Shown here: positions 28,810 through 37,174 of the stretch, piece after piece
How the letters are laid out: every line of letters begins with the position of its first letter
Numbering within the stretch: position 1 is the first letter of the stretch
Assembly: GCF_003991425.1 (NCBI RefSeq)
Contig: NZ_CP034346.1
Coordinates: forward strand, 3,385,501-3,449,500
Source of the DNA: Paenibacillus lutimineralis
Lineage (GTDB): Bacteria; Bacillota; Bacilli; Paenibacillales; Paenibacillaceae
DNA: 64,000 nucleotides
Direction: 5' to 3'
Made by a program: the position numbers and the translations under genes
The notes under the pieces: model-generated
The model's input: the letters and a program-made list of their open reading frames with translations, nothing else
Databases searched by the model: none
Told to the model about the DNA's origin: nothing

Positions 28810-29139
28810 CTATAATAAGTTTTCAAGCACGCGCTTTGCATACTCCCAATTGCTTTTGTTGCGGGCGTAAGTCGCCTTGCCCTTCTCGGTAATCCTAAAA
28901 TATTTACGACGTCCGCCCTGAGATTCATCTCCCCAATACCACTCGATATCACCGTCAGCCTCAAGTCGCCGCACGCTGGAGTACATCGTGGCTTCCTTTA
29001 ATTCATACTCGCCGTCAGAGCGCTGGGCAATCAGCTTGACAATCTCATAGCCGTAGCGGTCAGCTTCGGATAGGAGTCGTAAAATCATCGTGTCGGTATG
29101 GCCGCGTAGCAGGTCTGATGTGATTTTGTTATCGCTCAT
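28810..29139 (-). CDS. PadR-family transcriptional regulator
   Basis: 109 residues forming the PadR winged helix ('LLRGHTDTMILRLLSEADRY', 'ATMYSSVRRLEADGDIEWYW', 'GGRRKYFRITEKGKATY'). The ATG at 29139 follows TGGAGG by eight bases. It heads an operon with the pentapeptide protein and most likely represses its own promoter, where AAAGT/ACTTT palindromes are found. Confidence 0.87.
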   Translation of the reverse strand: MSDNKITSDLLRGHTDTMILRLLSEADRYGYEIVKLIAQRSDGEYELKEATMYSSVRRLEADGDIEWYWGDESQGGRRKYFRITEKGKATYARNKSNWEYAKRVLENLL

Positions 29140-29160
29140 ATAAATAACCTCCATATTTTC

Positions 29161-29214
29161 ACTTTACGACAAAGTACTATGACAGTCAAGGTAGTATATT
29201 GGTTAAAGTACTTT
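29161..29214 (-). promoter_or_regulatory. PadR operon promoter with palindromic operators
   Basis: TTGACT and TAAAGT on the minus strand have a 17-base spacer. The dyad ACTTT-N5-AAAGT (29161-29175) overlaps the -10, and a perfect AAAGTACTTT lies upstream (29205-29214). Repeated ACTTT half-sites are a plausible PadR target. Confidence 0.6.
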
Positions 29215-29274
29215 GTTGGATTCTATTCTGCATGATCACCTAGGTTGGTGGGGATAAGGACTTTGCCGCTAAAA

Positions 29275-29303
29275 CACAAAAAAAGCCGCAATTATGCGGC
29301 TTT
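29275..29303 (-). terminator. Terminator of the namA gene
   Basis: AAAGCCGCA-TAAT-TGCGGCTTT followed by a run of T on the minus strand. A very similar hairpin ends the gene at 49999. Confidence 0.8.
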
Positions 29304-29331
29304 AATAATATCTCAACTGCAAATTTACAAG

Positions 29332-30366
29332 TTACTTTTTCAAGCTAAACCCAGCACCATATACCCCTGGAATTTCCGTCTCTTTTCCTAGTGCTGTAGC
29401 GGCCTCAAGAGCCCAGTAAGGATTTCTAAGCATTCCACGGCCTACGGCAACAAGATCAGCTTCTTCGTTCCCGATTACGGAATTAGCCAATACCGGTTCG
29501 TCCAACCGACCAACGGCAATTACGGGCACTTTCAATGCCTGTTTAATATCTCTTGCCAATGGTACCTGATACGCTGCATGTGTACCGGGTTTTCCATGTG
29601 CAAGAATTGGCCCTTCACCCCCCGAACTTACATGGATTAGGTCTACACCCGCATCCTTGTATTCTTTGGAGAAGGCAATACTCTCGTCAATACCATAACC
29701 GCCATCGACATACTCTCTTGCAGATATCCGAACAATAAGTGGCATCTGCGCTGGCATTACTCCTTTTACAGCTCGAATGACTTGCTTCCCAAACAGTGCC
29801 AAATCTCTTCCGTACTCGTCCGTACGTTTATTCGTAAAAGCAGACTGGAATTGGTGGATCAGATAGCCATGTGCCGCGTGAAGTTCAATTGTATCCACAC
29901 CAGCCTTGATTGCCCGCTCCGCAGCTAAGCGGAACTTCTCTACCATTTCCTTTGTTTCTTCTGTTGTCAAAGCATGTGGCATCTTGGAATTTTCGTCGTA
30001 TGGAATCGCGGATGGTGCTACAGGTATATCGGCATCTTCTGCTTTACGACCCGCATGGGCAATCTGAATCCCCACTTTGGCGCCGTATTGATGACAAGCA
30101 TCAATAATGCGCTTCAAAGGTGCAATCTGATCGTCCGACCACAGACCAAGGTCGAAATCCGTAGTGCGACCATTTGGCTCAACATCTGTCATTTCTATAA
30201 TGATCAAGCCAGCACCGCCGATTGCACGGCTGACATAGTGGTTATAATGCCAATCGTTGACGATTCCATCCTTACTGCTGACGGCGTATTGGCACATTGG
30301 TGGCATAACAACGCGGTTTTTCAATTCCAAGCTTTTTAGGGTATATGGTGTAAATAAATGCTTCAT
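29332..30366 (-). CDS. namA: NADPH dehydrogenase NamA (old yellow enzyme, YqjM type)
   Basis: 344 residues of a flavin-binding TIM barrel. It has the YqjM-type N-terminus 'RVVMPPMCQYAVSSKDGIVN' with the regulatory cysteine, the substrate-binding pair in 'ELHAAHGYLIHQFQS', and 'LVAVGRGMLRNPYW' at the FMN phosphate site. It reduces alpha,beta-unsaturated carbonyls and related toxic electrophiles with NADPH. The ATG at 30366 follows AAGGAGC. A LysR regulator lies directly upstream in the same direction and may control it. Confidence 0.9.
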   Translation of the reverse strand: MKHLFTPYTLKSLELKNRVVMPPMCQYAVSSKDGIVNDWHYNHYVSRAIGGAGLIIIEMTDVEPNGRTTDFDLGLWSDDQIAPLKRIIDACHQYGAKVGIQIAHAGRKAEDADIPVAPSAIPYDENSKMPHALTTEETKEMVEKFRLAAERAIKAGVDTIELHAAHGYLIHQFQSAFTNKRTDEYGRDLALFGKQVIRAVKGVMPAQMPLIVRISAREYVDGGYGIDESIAFSKEYKDAGVDLIHVSSGGEGPILAHGKPGTHAAYQVPLARDIKQALKVPVIAVGRLDEPVLANSVIGNEEADLVAVGRGMLRNPYWALEAATALGKETEIPGVYGAGFSLKK

Positions 30367-30470
30367 TATCTCAACGCTCCTTATATTTAGCATGTTGCTG
30401 CAATTCGTATTATATGCTTATCACTATCCATCAATCAAATTATGAAATGTGAGTTTATACATAAAAAAAT

Positions 30471-31343
30471 TTATACTAATTTGATCGTTTTCATAAATTC
30501 GGTTATTTCTAGTGAGTGCTTATTTTTTGACTTGTATCCAATCAGCAGTTCATTATGTATTAACATGTCTGGAAAGACAATTTCCCACCGTTGCTCATTT
30601 TGTTTGAAATGTTCAAGAATATAGGTTGGTAATAAACTAAGTCCAGCTCCCTCCTCAATCGCACATAAGATTAAGTGTAAGCTTGGGATAATATGGACTG
30701 GATTAATGAGGGGCCGCTTTTTGAAATGTTCCCTCCAATACCTACGAATAATCGGAAGTTCAAGACCATAGCTAATCCACCGCTGCTCAGATAACCATTG
30801 TTCCCTTTCCTTTAATTTGACGGTATTCGGAACCTCTGTCCCTGCCGGGGCGACAACAACAAAGCTTTCGTCGATAAAGCGAACATATTCAATGCCCGGA
30901 GAAAGAAACTTTTTCGAAGTTAAAATGAGATCCACTCGATCTTCCTTCAGTAGCTCCAACAATTCATCTGCTGTTCCTAAATGAGAGATTATACTTAAGT
31001 CTGGCCGCGATAGTTGCTTCAGGATTCTTTCGATAAACATCGCAGGAGATGCTCCGACTCTCATTACTTTTAGTGTTGGAGGCAACGGAGATTTCAACTC
31101 CATCGTAGCTTCCTCCAAAGACTCGATAAGCGGAGCAAGTTGTGAATATAACTGCTTACCTCTCTCGGTCGGGGTTAACCTACGCTTGGCTCGCGAAAAC
31201 AATTGCTCTCCTACTTCAGCCTCGAGGGAAGCAAGATGTTGACTCATTGCAGGCTGGGTCATAATGCGGGATTTTGCAGCTTCAGAAACGGAATTATGTT
31301 TATAAATGGCGATAAAACTTCTGTACCATTCAAAATCAACCAT
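30471..31343 (-). CDS. LysR-family transcriptional regulator
   Basis: 290 residues. The N-terminal winged helix ('WYRSFIAIYKHNSVSEAAKS' with 'MTQPAMSQHLASLEAEVGEQ') and the periplasmic-binding-like effector domain are complete. The ATG at 31343 follows GTGAGGA; the GTG ten codons upstream is weaker. It sits upstream of namA on the same strand, with about 100 bases between. LysR regulators usually face their target, so regulation of namA is only a possibility. Confidence 0.85.
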   Translation of the reverse strand: MVDFEWYRSFIAIYKHNSVSEAAKSRIMTQPAMSQHLASLEAEVGEQLFSRAKRRLTPTERGKQLYSQLAPLIESLEEATMELKSPLPPTLKVMRVGASPAMFIERILKQLSRPDLSIISHLGTADELLELLKEDRVDLILTSKKFLSPGIEYVRFIDESFVVVAPAGTEVPNTVKLKEREQWLSEQRWISYGLELPIIRRYWREHFKKRPLINPVHIIPSLHLILCAIEEGAGLSLLPTYILEHFKQNEQRWEIVFPDMLIHNELLIGYKSKNKHSLEITEFMKTIKLV

Positions 31344-31439
31344 ATGGGGTTCCTCACTTTCAGGCTTTCTCACTTATTAGTATACGTTAATTGTCTGCCT
31401 CTATTGCTGTTCAAAGTTCAGATAAAATTGTCGCAGCGG

Positions 31440-31472
31440 AAAAAGGCAGCCAATCTCAAGAGTCGGCTGCGT
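31440..31472 (-). terminator. Terminator of the YheC/YheD-like gene
   Basis: GCAGCC and GGCTGC arms pair around the loop and are followed by CTTTTTCC on the minus strand, just after the stop codon. Confidence 0.65.
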
Positions 31473-31484
31473 TTCAATGTTTTT

Positions 31485-32270
31485 TTATTGAGTCACCGTT
31501 CCCCTTACATGCTTAAATGCAGCCCTTTTATATCTCATAACTTTCCTGTACATAGATTTATCTGACAATTTGTTAAAAATATAAGGATCCGGATTGGTGT
31601 TAACTTCAATAATCCAAGGGATCCAGGAATGATCGAATCCAATGTCAAGCCCGATTTGTCGTATTCCGGGATATTTTTTATGAAGATGTCTTGCCGTAGC
31701 TACGCCCAATTTATCTAATTTGTGCATGACATTTTTCATTTTACTTTCTGAGAGATGCGCACTGAGCAGACTTTTAACATCCATAAGCTTACCACCACTA
31801 TGATAATTAGTCACAATCCTTTTAGGAGGGGCAACTCTTCCTATTAGGGCAGTCGTTTCCCAAACTCCTTTGGGACTCAACTGAACCATAACCCTTATAT
31901 CAAAACGCCTTTTTTTATATTTCACCAAATGAATACCTTTTTGTATCAGGTAGCTTTTCTTTTTGGTTTCACGTACAAGGGATTGGTAGAATGTTTCGTA
32001 ATCCCGGAAGCCCTTTTCTCTGGTACCGAGCTGATATGCATACTCCGCTCCCCCCCTTTTCTCTACGCGAATAACTCCCTTCCCATGAGTTCCAATCTCC
32101 GGTTTAACGTAAACCATACCGTATAATTTAAGCATCGTTGTGAGTGTAGATTTTGAGAATTTCCGGGTATCCGGAATATGAGAGCGAGCATCACCATTCC
32201 CAAGGAGCACCTTAGTTTTAATCCACTTACTCAATACATACTTGCGACGCTTCTTAAGTACCATCGCCAT
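31485..32270 (-). CDS. YheC/YheD-family ATP-grasp protein (spore coat associated)
   Basis: 261 residues. The ATP-grasp fold is seen in 'GMVYVKPEIGTHGKGVIRVE', 'SYLIQKGIHLVKYKKRRFDI' and 'PWIIEVNTNPDPYIFNKLSD' (metal-binding E-x-N). B. subtilis YheC and YheD are spore-coat-associated proteins of this family; their ligation reaction is unknown. The ATG at 32270 follows GAAGGGAG. The gene is divergent from a CotSA-like glycosyltransferase, which supports a joint role in building the spore surface. Confidence 0.82.
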   Translation of the reverse strand: MAMVLKKRRKYVLSKWIKTKVLLGNGDARSHIPDTRKFSKSTLTTMLKLYGMVYVKPEIGTHGKGVIRVEKRGGAEYAYQLGTREKGFRDYETFYQSLVRETKKKSYLIQKGIHLVKYKKRRFDIRVMVQLSPKGVWETTALIGRVAPPKRIVTNYHSGGKLMDVKSLLSAHLSESKMKNVMHKLDKLGVATARHLHKKYPGIRQIGLDIGFDHSWIPWIIEVNTNPDPYIFNKLSDKSMYRKVMRYKRAAFKHVRGTVTQ

Positions 32271-32496
32271 GTTTGTTCTCCCTTCACTCATCTGCTTTTT
32301 TAACAAGAGAAAATCAGAATATACTATGCATCTTCTAATGAATGAAGACAGGCCATTTCATCAATTATCGAAAAATAGGTACTCCTCTAAGACGTCAGAC
32401 TATGCAAAGCTCATTGTATTTGAATACATCATAGGGAAACGCGGGAGGTCTAGCGAAATGCCGGCCAAATTGTCCGGCCAGATCGGAGGAATGAGA

Positions 32497-33582
32497 TTGA
32501 AATTATTAATTGTGGCACCTGAACAATTCCCTGTTCCTGGGACGGGTTCTGTAGAGATTTGCATTCTAGCCATCGCAATAAAACTCGCCAAGCATCATCA
32601 GATAACAGTAGTAAGTAGAGCAATAGGAAGTTTGGCTTCTCATAGTAAAGTTAATGGAGTAAACATAGTCAGAGTAGCTTCAGGAAGCTCCAAGGTGTAT
32701 TTGGCTTCAGTGTTACGTTATCTACGGAATAAATCTTATGATGTGATTCAAGTGGATAATCGCCCCCATTATATGGCTGCCATTAAGAAAGCTCATCCGA
32801 GAACCAAAGTAGCTCTTTTTCTGCATTCACTTACATTCGTTCCTAGAACCCAACATGTAAAAAATAGTTTGAACCATGCTAATGTTATTATTGCTAATAG
32901 CGAATCATTAAAGAGCAAACTAACCGACCGCTTCCCTGCTCAGAAACATAAAATCCATACAGTTGAGCTTGGGGTTGAAGCCGATAGGTTCCACCCGCCA
33001 GGTGAATCAGAGCGTAATACTCTTCGGGCTAAATATGGTCTTGGTAAAACATTTACTGTCCTGTTCGTAGGGCGAGTAATACCGCGTAAGGGAGTGCCTG
33101 TATTGCTGAAGGCAGTCCATCTTGCTAATCAACAGGTTCCTGTTCATTTAGTTATTGCAGGCAAGGGAAGGGATTCATATATGAAGAGACTTCGAGGGTA
33201 CGCATCAAAACTTGGTATTTCTGTATCCTGGATTGGGAAAAAGAAACATTCGGAAATCCATAGAGTTTTTCAAGCATCTGATTGTTTTGTATGTCCCTCT
33301 CAGAAACATGAGGCCTTTGGGCTAGTGAATGTAGAGGCAATGGCTACCGGTTTACCGGTTATTGCGTCACGTATCGGTGGAATCCCCGAGATTGTAAACC
33401 ACGACAACAATGGTTATCTAATAGATAACTATCACGATCCTGCAAAATTTGCAGAATATATAGTTCGATTAGGAAAGAACAAAGAGCTTGTTCGTACATT
33501 GGGCAATAATGCAAGAACCAATGTACTTAGTCGGTTTACATGGCGCCAAACATCATCAAGACTTGAAGCCATATATTTATAA
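32497..33582 (+). CDS. Glycosyltransferase family 4, CotSA-like
   Basis: About 361 residues of a GT-B glycosyltransferase. The start 'LKLLIVAPEQFPVPGTGSVE' is characteristic of the spore-coat protein CotSA. The C-terminal nucleotide-sugar half has 'FTVLFVGRVIPRKGVPVLLK' and the E-x7-E motif 'HEAFGLVNVEAMATGLPVIA'. I prefer the TTG at 32497, seven bases after GGAGG; the ATG two codons earlier nearly touches that site, and the long upstream extension of the frame is antisense to the neighbour. The donor sugar is unknown. Confidence 0.82.
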   Translation: MKLLIVAPEQFPVPGTGSVEICILAIAIKLAKHHQITVVSRAIGSLASHSKVNGVNIVRVASGSSKVYLASVLRYLRNKSYDVIQVDNRPHYMAAIKKAHPRTKVALFLHSLTFVPRTQHVKNSLNHANVIIANSESLKSKLTDRFPAQKHKIHTVELGVEADRFHPPGESERNTLRAKYGLGKTFTVLFVGRVIPRKGVPVLLKAVHLANQQVPVHLVIAGKGRDSYMKRLRGYASKLGISVSWIGKKKHSEIHRVFQASDCFVCPSQKHEAFGLVNVEAMATGLPVIASRIGGIPEIVNHDNNGYLIDNYHDPAKFAEYIVRLGKNKELVRTLGNNARTNVLSRFTWRQTSSRLEAIYL

Positions 33583-33648
33583 ATATTTAGGACACTTAGA
33601 AGTTTGTTAATCGTTTCTATGTTCAATCTATAATAGTTCAAAAAAATA

Positions 33649-33692
33649 GCGGAAAACTAAGATATTAATCGAAATCTTAGTTTTCCGTTTTT
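33649..33692 (+). terminator. Strong terminator after the glycosyltransferase
   Basis: CGGAAAACTAAGAT pairs with ATCTTAGTTTTCCG and is followed by TTTTTG. Confidence 0.85.
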
Positions 33693-33711
33693 GTTCAACT
33701 CTAACCTAAAG

Positions 33712-33742
33712 AAAAGCTCCTGTTTATTTACAGGAGCTTTAT
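33712..33742. repeat. AGCTCCTGT hairpin, copy 1
   Basis: AAAGCTCCTGT and ACAGGAGCTTT form a stem here. Nearly the same hairpin recurs at 35863-35893 and 37137-37169. Each copy lies just after a minus-strand gene and has T or A runs on both sides, so it acts as a bidirectional terminator. This copy ends the DUF2935 gene. Confidence 0.75.
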
Positions 33743-33803
33743 ATCTTACAGTAGTTTTTCAATAACAATGAATTTACCATCTCATTAAGCAGGTGGAAAA
33801 TAG

Positions 33804-34622
33804 CTAAAAAAGTATTTCCTTCTTGTTTACTTTGACTCCCGATAAAGATTTTTCAAACATATCCAGAATAAACAGAAAACGTTCTGCTTCCCGGAATACA
33901 TGATCGGCCAATAAGGGATGAATGATGCTTTTGATTCGGCATTCTGCAATTAAATCGCGAGCTGTTTTCTTGAAATCCCGAAGGGATTTAACGGAGACTC
34001 GATTTTCATCAACAAATTGACTTAATAAAGGAACGGTTTGGGATTGAGGACGCATAGAGCTCAGGTCTATTGCTTGATACAAGAGTGTATCAAATTCCTG
34101 ACTAAACTCTCTTGCTTGTTCTACAAGCTTCCGTTCTGATGGATCAAGCAGGTGCCCAATAAATTTCGCGTGGTCTGCCATGATTTTAAGAAAGAAAACA
34201 TTCTCATCAATGATTGCATCGTGTACAGGTTCGAGTCTCCCGTTATTTAGTTCTTCTAAACGATTTCTAAAGTAGTTGGCCTCTCTGCTTATGTGATCAA
34301 CGAGTAAGGGGAAATTATTTTGACCTGGGAGTTTACATTGAAGAATAAGACCTAACACTTTCCTTTTGAATGCCCAAATATGTGTTGCGGCACTATGTAC
34401 TTCTGTATTGAATTCCCTAATCGTTTGTGGATCGGTATCGTTTGAAAATGCGTGGGCTCTTTTTTCTATATCATCAAACACAGCTTGATAATGATTTGCT
34501 TCATTAATTAATTGTGTATCCTCACACCTAAAGCCTAATCGAAGGAAAAAAGAATGTTCTTTCATTATCCGTGACCAAAACCGAATTTCGTCTAAAGATC
34601 GGACCACAAACGGATCAGACAA
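33804..34622 (-). CDS. DUF2935-family protein
   Basis: 272 residues, all helical, made of two similar halves ('IRFWSRIMKEHSFFLRLGF' and 'VDENVFFLKIMADHAKFIGH') rich in His and Glu placed as in four-helix metal-binding bundles. This fits the Bacillales DUF2935 family, whose function is unknown. The TTG at 34622 follows GGAGGG by seven bases; the earlier in-frame starts lie before the ribosome site. It follows the CDF exporter gene on the same strand. Confidence 0.78.
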   Translation of the reverse strand: MSDPFVVRSLDEIRFWSRIMKEHSFFLRLGFRCEDTQLINEANHYQAVFDDIEKRAHAFSNDTDPQTIREFNTEVHSAATHIWAFKRKVLGLILQCKLPGQNNFPLLVDHISREANYFRNRLEELNNGRLEPVHDAIIDENVFFLKIMADHAKFIGHLLDPSERKLVEQAREFSQEFDTLLYQAIDLSSMRPQSQTVPLLSQFVDENRVSVKSLRDFKKTARDLIAECRIKSIIHPLLADHVFREAERFLFILDMFEKSLSGVKVNKKEILF

Positions 34623-34744
34623 ATTGACTCCCTCCATTTTGTTCGAATTAAGACCAACAATTCCGGCCCAAAAATCTACCCTAAGAAAATATATGGCGCT
34701 GGCTTGTTCCAATATGCAAAAGATTGCATTTCTTTACCTATTTT

Positions 34745-35632
34745 TTATGGTGACAGTAGATTTGTCAGCCGCTCGTGATCCGGTTCAACGTGAATCAATA
34801 CCTGAGCACGTTCAAATACGGCCTTAATGGCTTGTTCAATTTCGTCACATAGTTGATGCGCAGTAAAAACATCCATCGTGGATGGAGTCACAAGGTGGAA
34901 GTCAACATATTCTTCTGGACCGGATCGTCGGGTGCGAAAATCATGAATTTCAATATATTCCTCTTTGAACAATTCAATAACTCGCAGAATTTCGCTCTCC
35001 TCTTCTTCTGTCAATCGTGCGTCTAGCAGAGGAGGAAATGATTCTTTCATAAGTTTATAGGCTTCTCTCATGATATAAAGGGCCAAAACGATTCCAATAA
35101 TAGGGTCTAATATCGTCCATCCGGTAAGGGTGACCAATAATAAACTGACCGCAACACCCAAAGATGTGAAAACATCGGTAAGCAGATGTAGGGCATTAGA
35201 TTTCATTGCAACAGAATGAAATTCGTCCGCCGCCTTTTTAACCTTCCTTGAGACAATAAAATTAATCCCTGCTCCGACAAACATCACGATGATCCCCAGA
35301 AAGGGAAGTTTGATGTTAGTTGGATTCAATAACTTATGGACACACTCAAAAATAATCCAGATTCCGGCAACAAAGATAAGTAAGGTTTCAATCGTTCCTG
35401 AAATATTCTCGACTTTGCCGTGGCCATATGGATGGTTTTTGTCCGCAGAACGATTAGACAGTCGGACCGAGAAGAAGGCAATCAACGAAGCGATTAAATC
35501 TAAAGCTGAGTGGATTGCTTCCGAAATAACAGCTACAGATCCCGTTACTATTCCTATAACAAGTTTTAGCGAAACGACAAATGTGTTGCTGAGTACAGAT
35601 AAGAAGGCACTCTTTGAATTATTCAACCACAT
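34745..35632 (-). CDS. Cation diffusion facilitator (CDF) metal exporter
   Basis: 295 residues with six membrane segments. The metal sites are 'SEAIHSALDLIASLIAFFSV' in segment 2 and 'HLLTDVFTSLGVAVS' in segment 5 (H-x3-D in each), and a loop 'NHPYGHGKVENISG' lies between. A cytoplasmic ferredoxin-like domain forms the C-terminus. It exports Zn, Mn, Fe or Co/Ni in exchange for protons; the exact metal is not readable. The ATG at 35632 follows AAGG. The ~290 bases upstream contain a hairpin (35863) and nothing else that I recognise. Confidence 0.87.
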   Translation of the reverse strand: MWLNNSKSAFLSVLSNTFVVSLKLVIGIVTGSVAVISEAIHSALDLIASLIAFFSVRLSNRSADKNHPYGHGKVENISGTIETLLIFVAGIWIIFECVHKLLNPTNIKLPFLGIIVMFVGAGINFIVSRKVKKAADEFHSVAMKSNALHLLTDVFTSLGVAVSLLLVTLTGWTILDPIIGIVLALYIMREAYKLMKESFPPLLDARLTEEEESEILRVIELFKEEYIEIHDFRTRRSGPEEYVDFHLVTPSTMDVFTAHQLCDEIEQAIKAVFERAQVLIHVEPDHERLTNLLSP

Positions 35633-35862
35633 CACAACCTTTTATATGGGTGTAAAATTAAACATTAGCAGACGAATATCGTGTGGGTCTACAGAAACCT
35701 TTTTGCAATATTACAATGAAGTAGACCCTAATTTAAAGTGTTTCCACTCGGCAAAAACAGATATTACTTTGCTCGCAAATTCCGTGTTTCTCAACTTTTG
35801 GGCATTAGATCAGGCCAGATATACTGGAAAACATGTTCTGAAAAGACTAAAATAAGCACATG

Positions 35863-35893
35863 AAAAAGCTCCTGTTTTTTTACAGGAGCTTTT
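35863..35893. repeat. AGCTCCTGT hairpin, copy 2
   Basis: AAAAAGCTCCTGT and ACAGGAGCTTTT pair across a T-rich loop. It ends the nitroreductase gene on the minus strand. The stem is identical to the copy at 33712. Confidence 0.75.
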
Positions 35894-35928
35894 ATCTTCT
35901 CGAATAAATTGCATCAGTAACCTTTGTT

Positions 35929-36555
35929 TTAAATAAAACGTGTTATTTGAGTTAATGGAAGACGTGATGACCCATATGCAGAAGCAGAAGCTTCACCAAT
36001 TGCAATTAGTAAAATAGGTATTTCATTCTGAGGAAGGTTGAATTTTTCCGCAAACTTAACTTTGTCAAAACCACCCATCGGTACCGTGTCATACCCCATA
36101 TCTTTTGCTAACAGCATAATTTGCATCGATACTAGCCCTGCATCGAAGTGTACGATGTTTTTTAAAATAGCTTCTGGTAAATTGCCGTATAAAGAGCGGG
36201 AATTTTTGATCATAAAATCAGCTACTTCTCGAGTCATGAAACCTTGTTCAAAATTGGCATCATATATTTGTTCTGCATTTTCATACATACTAAGATCACC
36301 AAGCACAGCAATAATTGCTGATGAAGTCTCCACTTGTTCCTGATTATTGGCTATCGCACGTAATTCTTTTTTAACTTGTTGATCCTGAATCACAAGGAAG
36401 CGCCAAGGTTGCATATTACTTGAAGAGGGGGCAGTAATCGCTTGTTGAAGTAGGTATTGTATCTTTTCTTCTGGGATAACGACTCCTTCTTTATATTTAC
36501 GAACTGATTTACGGTCATGCATTATTTGTTCCATTGTTGTTTGTGTGGTTGGCAT
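35929..36555 (-). CDS. Nitroreductase-family oxidoreductase
   Basis: 208 residues of an FMN-dependent nitroreductase. The N-terminal 'RKSVRKYKEGVVIPEEKIQY' with 'TAPSSSNMQPWRFLVI' binds FMN, and 'HFDAGLVSMQIMLLAKDMGY' to 'PMGGFDKVKFAEKF' forms the dimer core. It uses NAD(P)H to reduce nitro compounds, quinones or other electrophiles. The ATG at 36555 follows AAAGGGG. It lies 45 bases downstream of a MarR gene and shares its promoter. Confidence 0.87.
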   Translation of the reverse strand: MPTTQTTMEQIMHDRKSVRKYKEGVVIPEEKIQYLLQQAITAPSSSNMQPWRFLVIQDQQVKKELRAIANNQEQVETSSAIIAVLGDLSMYENAEQIYDANFEQGFMTREVADFMIKNSRSLYGNLPEAILKNIVHFDAGLVSMQIMLLAKDMGYDTVPMGGFDKVKFAEKFNLPQNEIPILLIAIGEASASAYGSSRLPLTQITRFI

Positions 36556-36600
36556 CAAAGATACCCCTTTCTAGTTGAATTCAAGATGGATCATTTCCTC

Positions 36601-37035
36601 TTAACTTTTCAGTTTTTCTGCTTCGCTTTCAAACTTCTTGACTAAGATTTGAAGTTGCTTCAACTCGTGTTCTGTAAAGCTACCAAACATTTCATTCATA
36701 CAACATTTCTTATCTAACTCGCAGTTGTCTAAAATATCCTTCCCTGCCTCTGTAATTTGCACAATCACTTCTCGATTATTTTGCTCATTTCGATGACGAG
36801 TGACATAGCTTTCTTCCTCAAGTATTTTTAAATGTCTCGTAATAGCAGCTTGATCTATCTTCAACTCATGTCGTAACTTCATTTGAGAAAGCTGGCCTTT
36901 TTCTAATAATTTGTACAGTATTTCATATCTGGTTAAGCTAATGCCTGTTCGCTTTTCAAAATATTGGGTTACATGTCTATCAATATTTTTGATCATGAGA
37001 AAAATTTGTTTCATTTCCTGCAGAGACATCTGCAT
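36601..37035 (-). CDS. MarR-family transcriptional regulator
   Basis: 144 residues with the MarR winged helix ('ISLTRYEILYKLLEKGQLSQ', 'KIDQAAITRHLKILEEESYV', 'TRHRNEQNNREVIVQITEAG'). A cysteine cluster 'CELDKKCC' near residue 105-112 could give redox or electrophile sensing. It is the first gene of an operon with the nitroreductase. A nearly perfect 25-base palindrome just downstream of its -10 box is the probable operator. Confidence 0.87.
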   Translation of the reverse strand: MQMSLQEMKQIFLMIKNIDRHVTQYFEKRTGISLTRYEILYKLLEKGQLSQMKLRHELKIDQAAITRHLKILEEESYVTRHRNEQNNREVIVQITEAGKDILDNCELDKKCCMNEMFGSFTEHELKQLQILVKKFESEAEKLKS

Positions 37036-37055
37036 GCATTTTCCACCTCCACATA

Positions 37056-37109
37056 TGACGAATCAATCATTGACTCGTCAATTATAATGCAAGTAAATTT
37101 ATTTATCAA
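37056..37109 (-). promoter_or_regulatory. MarR/nitroreductase promoter with palindromic operator
   Basis: TTGATA (37104-37109) and TATAAT (37081-37086) are 17 bases apart on the minus strand. Directly downstream, 37056-37080 is a dyad with arms TGACGA(A/G)TCAA separated by three bases (one mismatch), placed to block transcription when MarR binds. Confidence 0.75.
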
Positions 37110-37136
37110 GAATTAGCTCAAACTATATCAAAACCC

Positions 37137-37169
37137 AAAAAAGCTCCTGTGTTTTACAGGAGCTTTTTA
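37137..37169. repeat. AGCTCCTGT hairpin, copy 3
   Basis: AAAAAAGCTCCTGT and ACAGGAGCTTTTT pair across a short loop. It is the terminator of the ABC-F gene and the third copy of this stem within 3.5 kb. Confidence 0.8.
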
Positions 37170-37174
37170 CTTAA

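Noticed and set aside
32242..32496. Long N-terminal extension of the glycosyltransferase frame
   Set aside because: It overlaps the start of the divergent ATP-grasp gene, has no ribosome site, and the protein family begins at the TTG at 32497.
35289..35855. A 188-codon plus-strand frame overlapping the CDF exporter
   Set aside because: Mostly antisense to a well-supported CDF protein; the part beyond it resembles nothing known.
35636..35862. Possible metal riboswitch upstream of the CDF exporter
   Set aside because: I searched for conserved riboswitch cores (such as NiCo or Mn types) and saw none that I could support.
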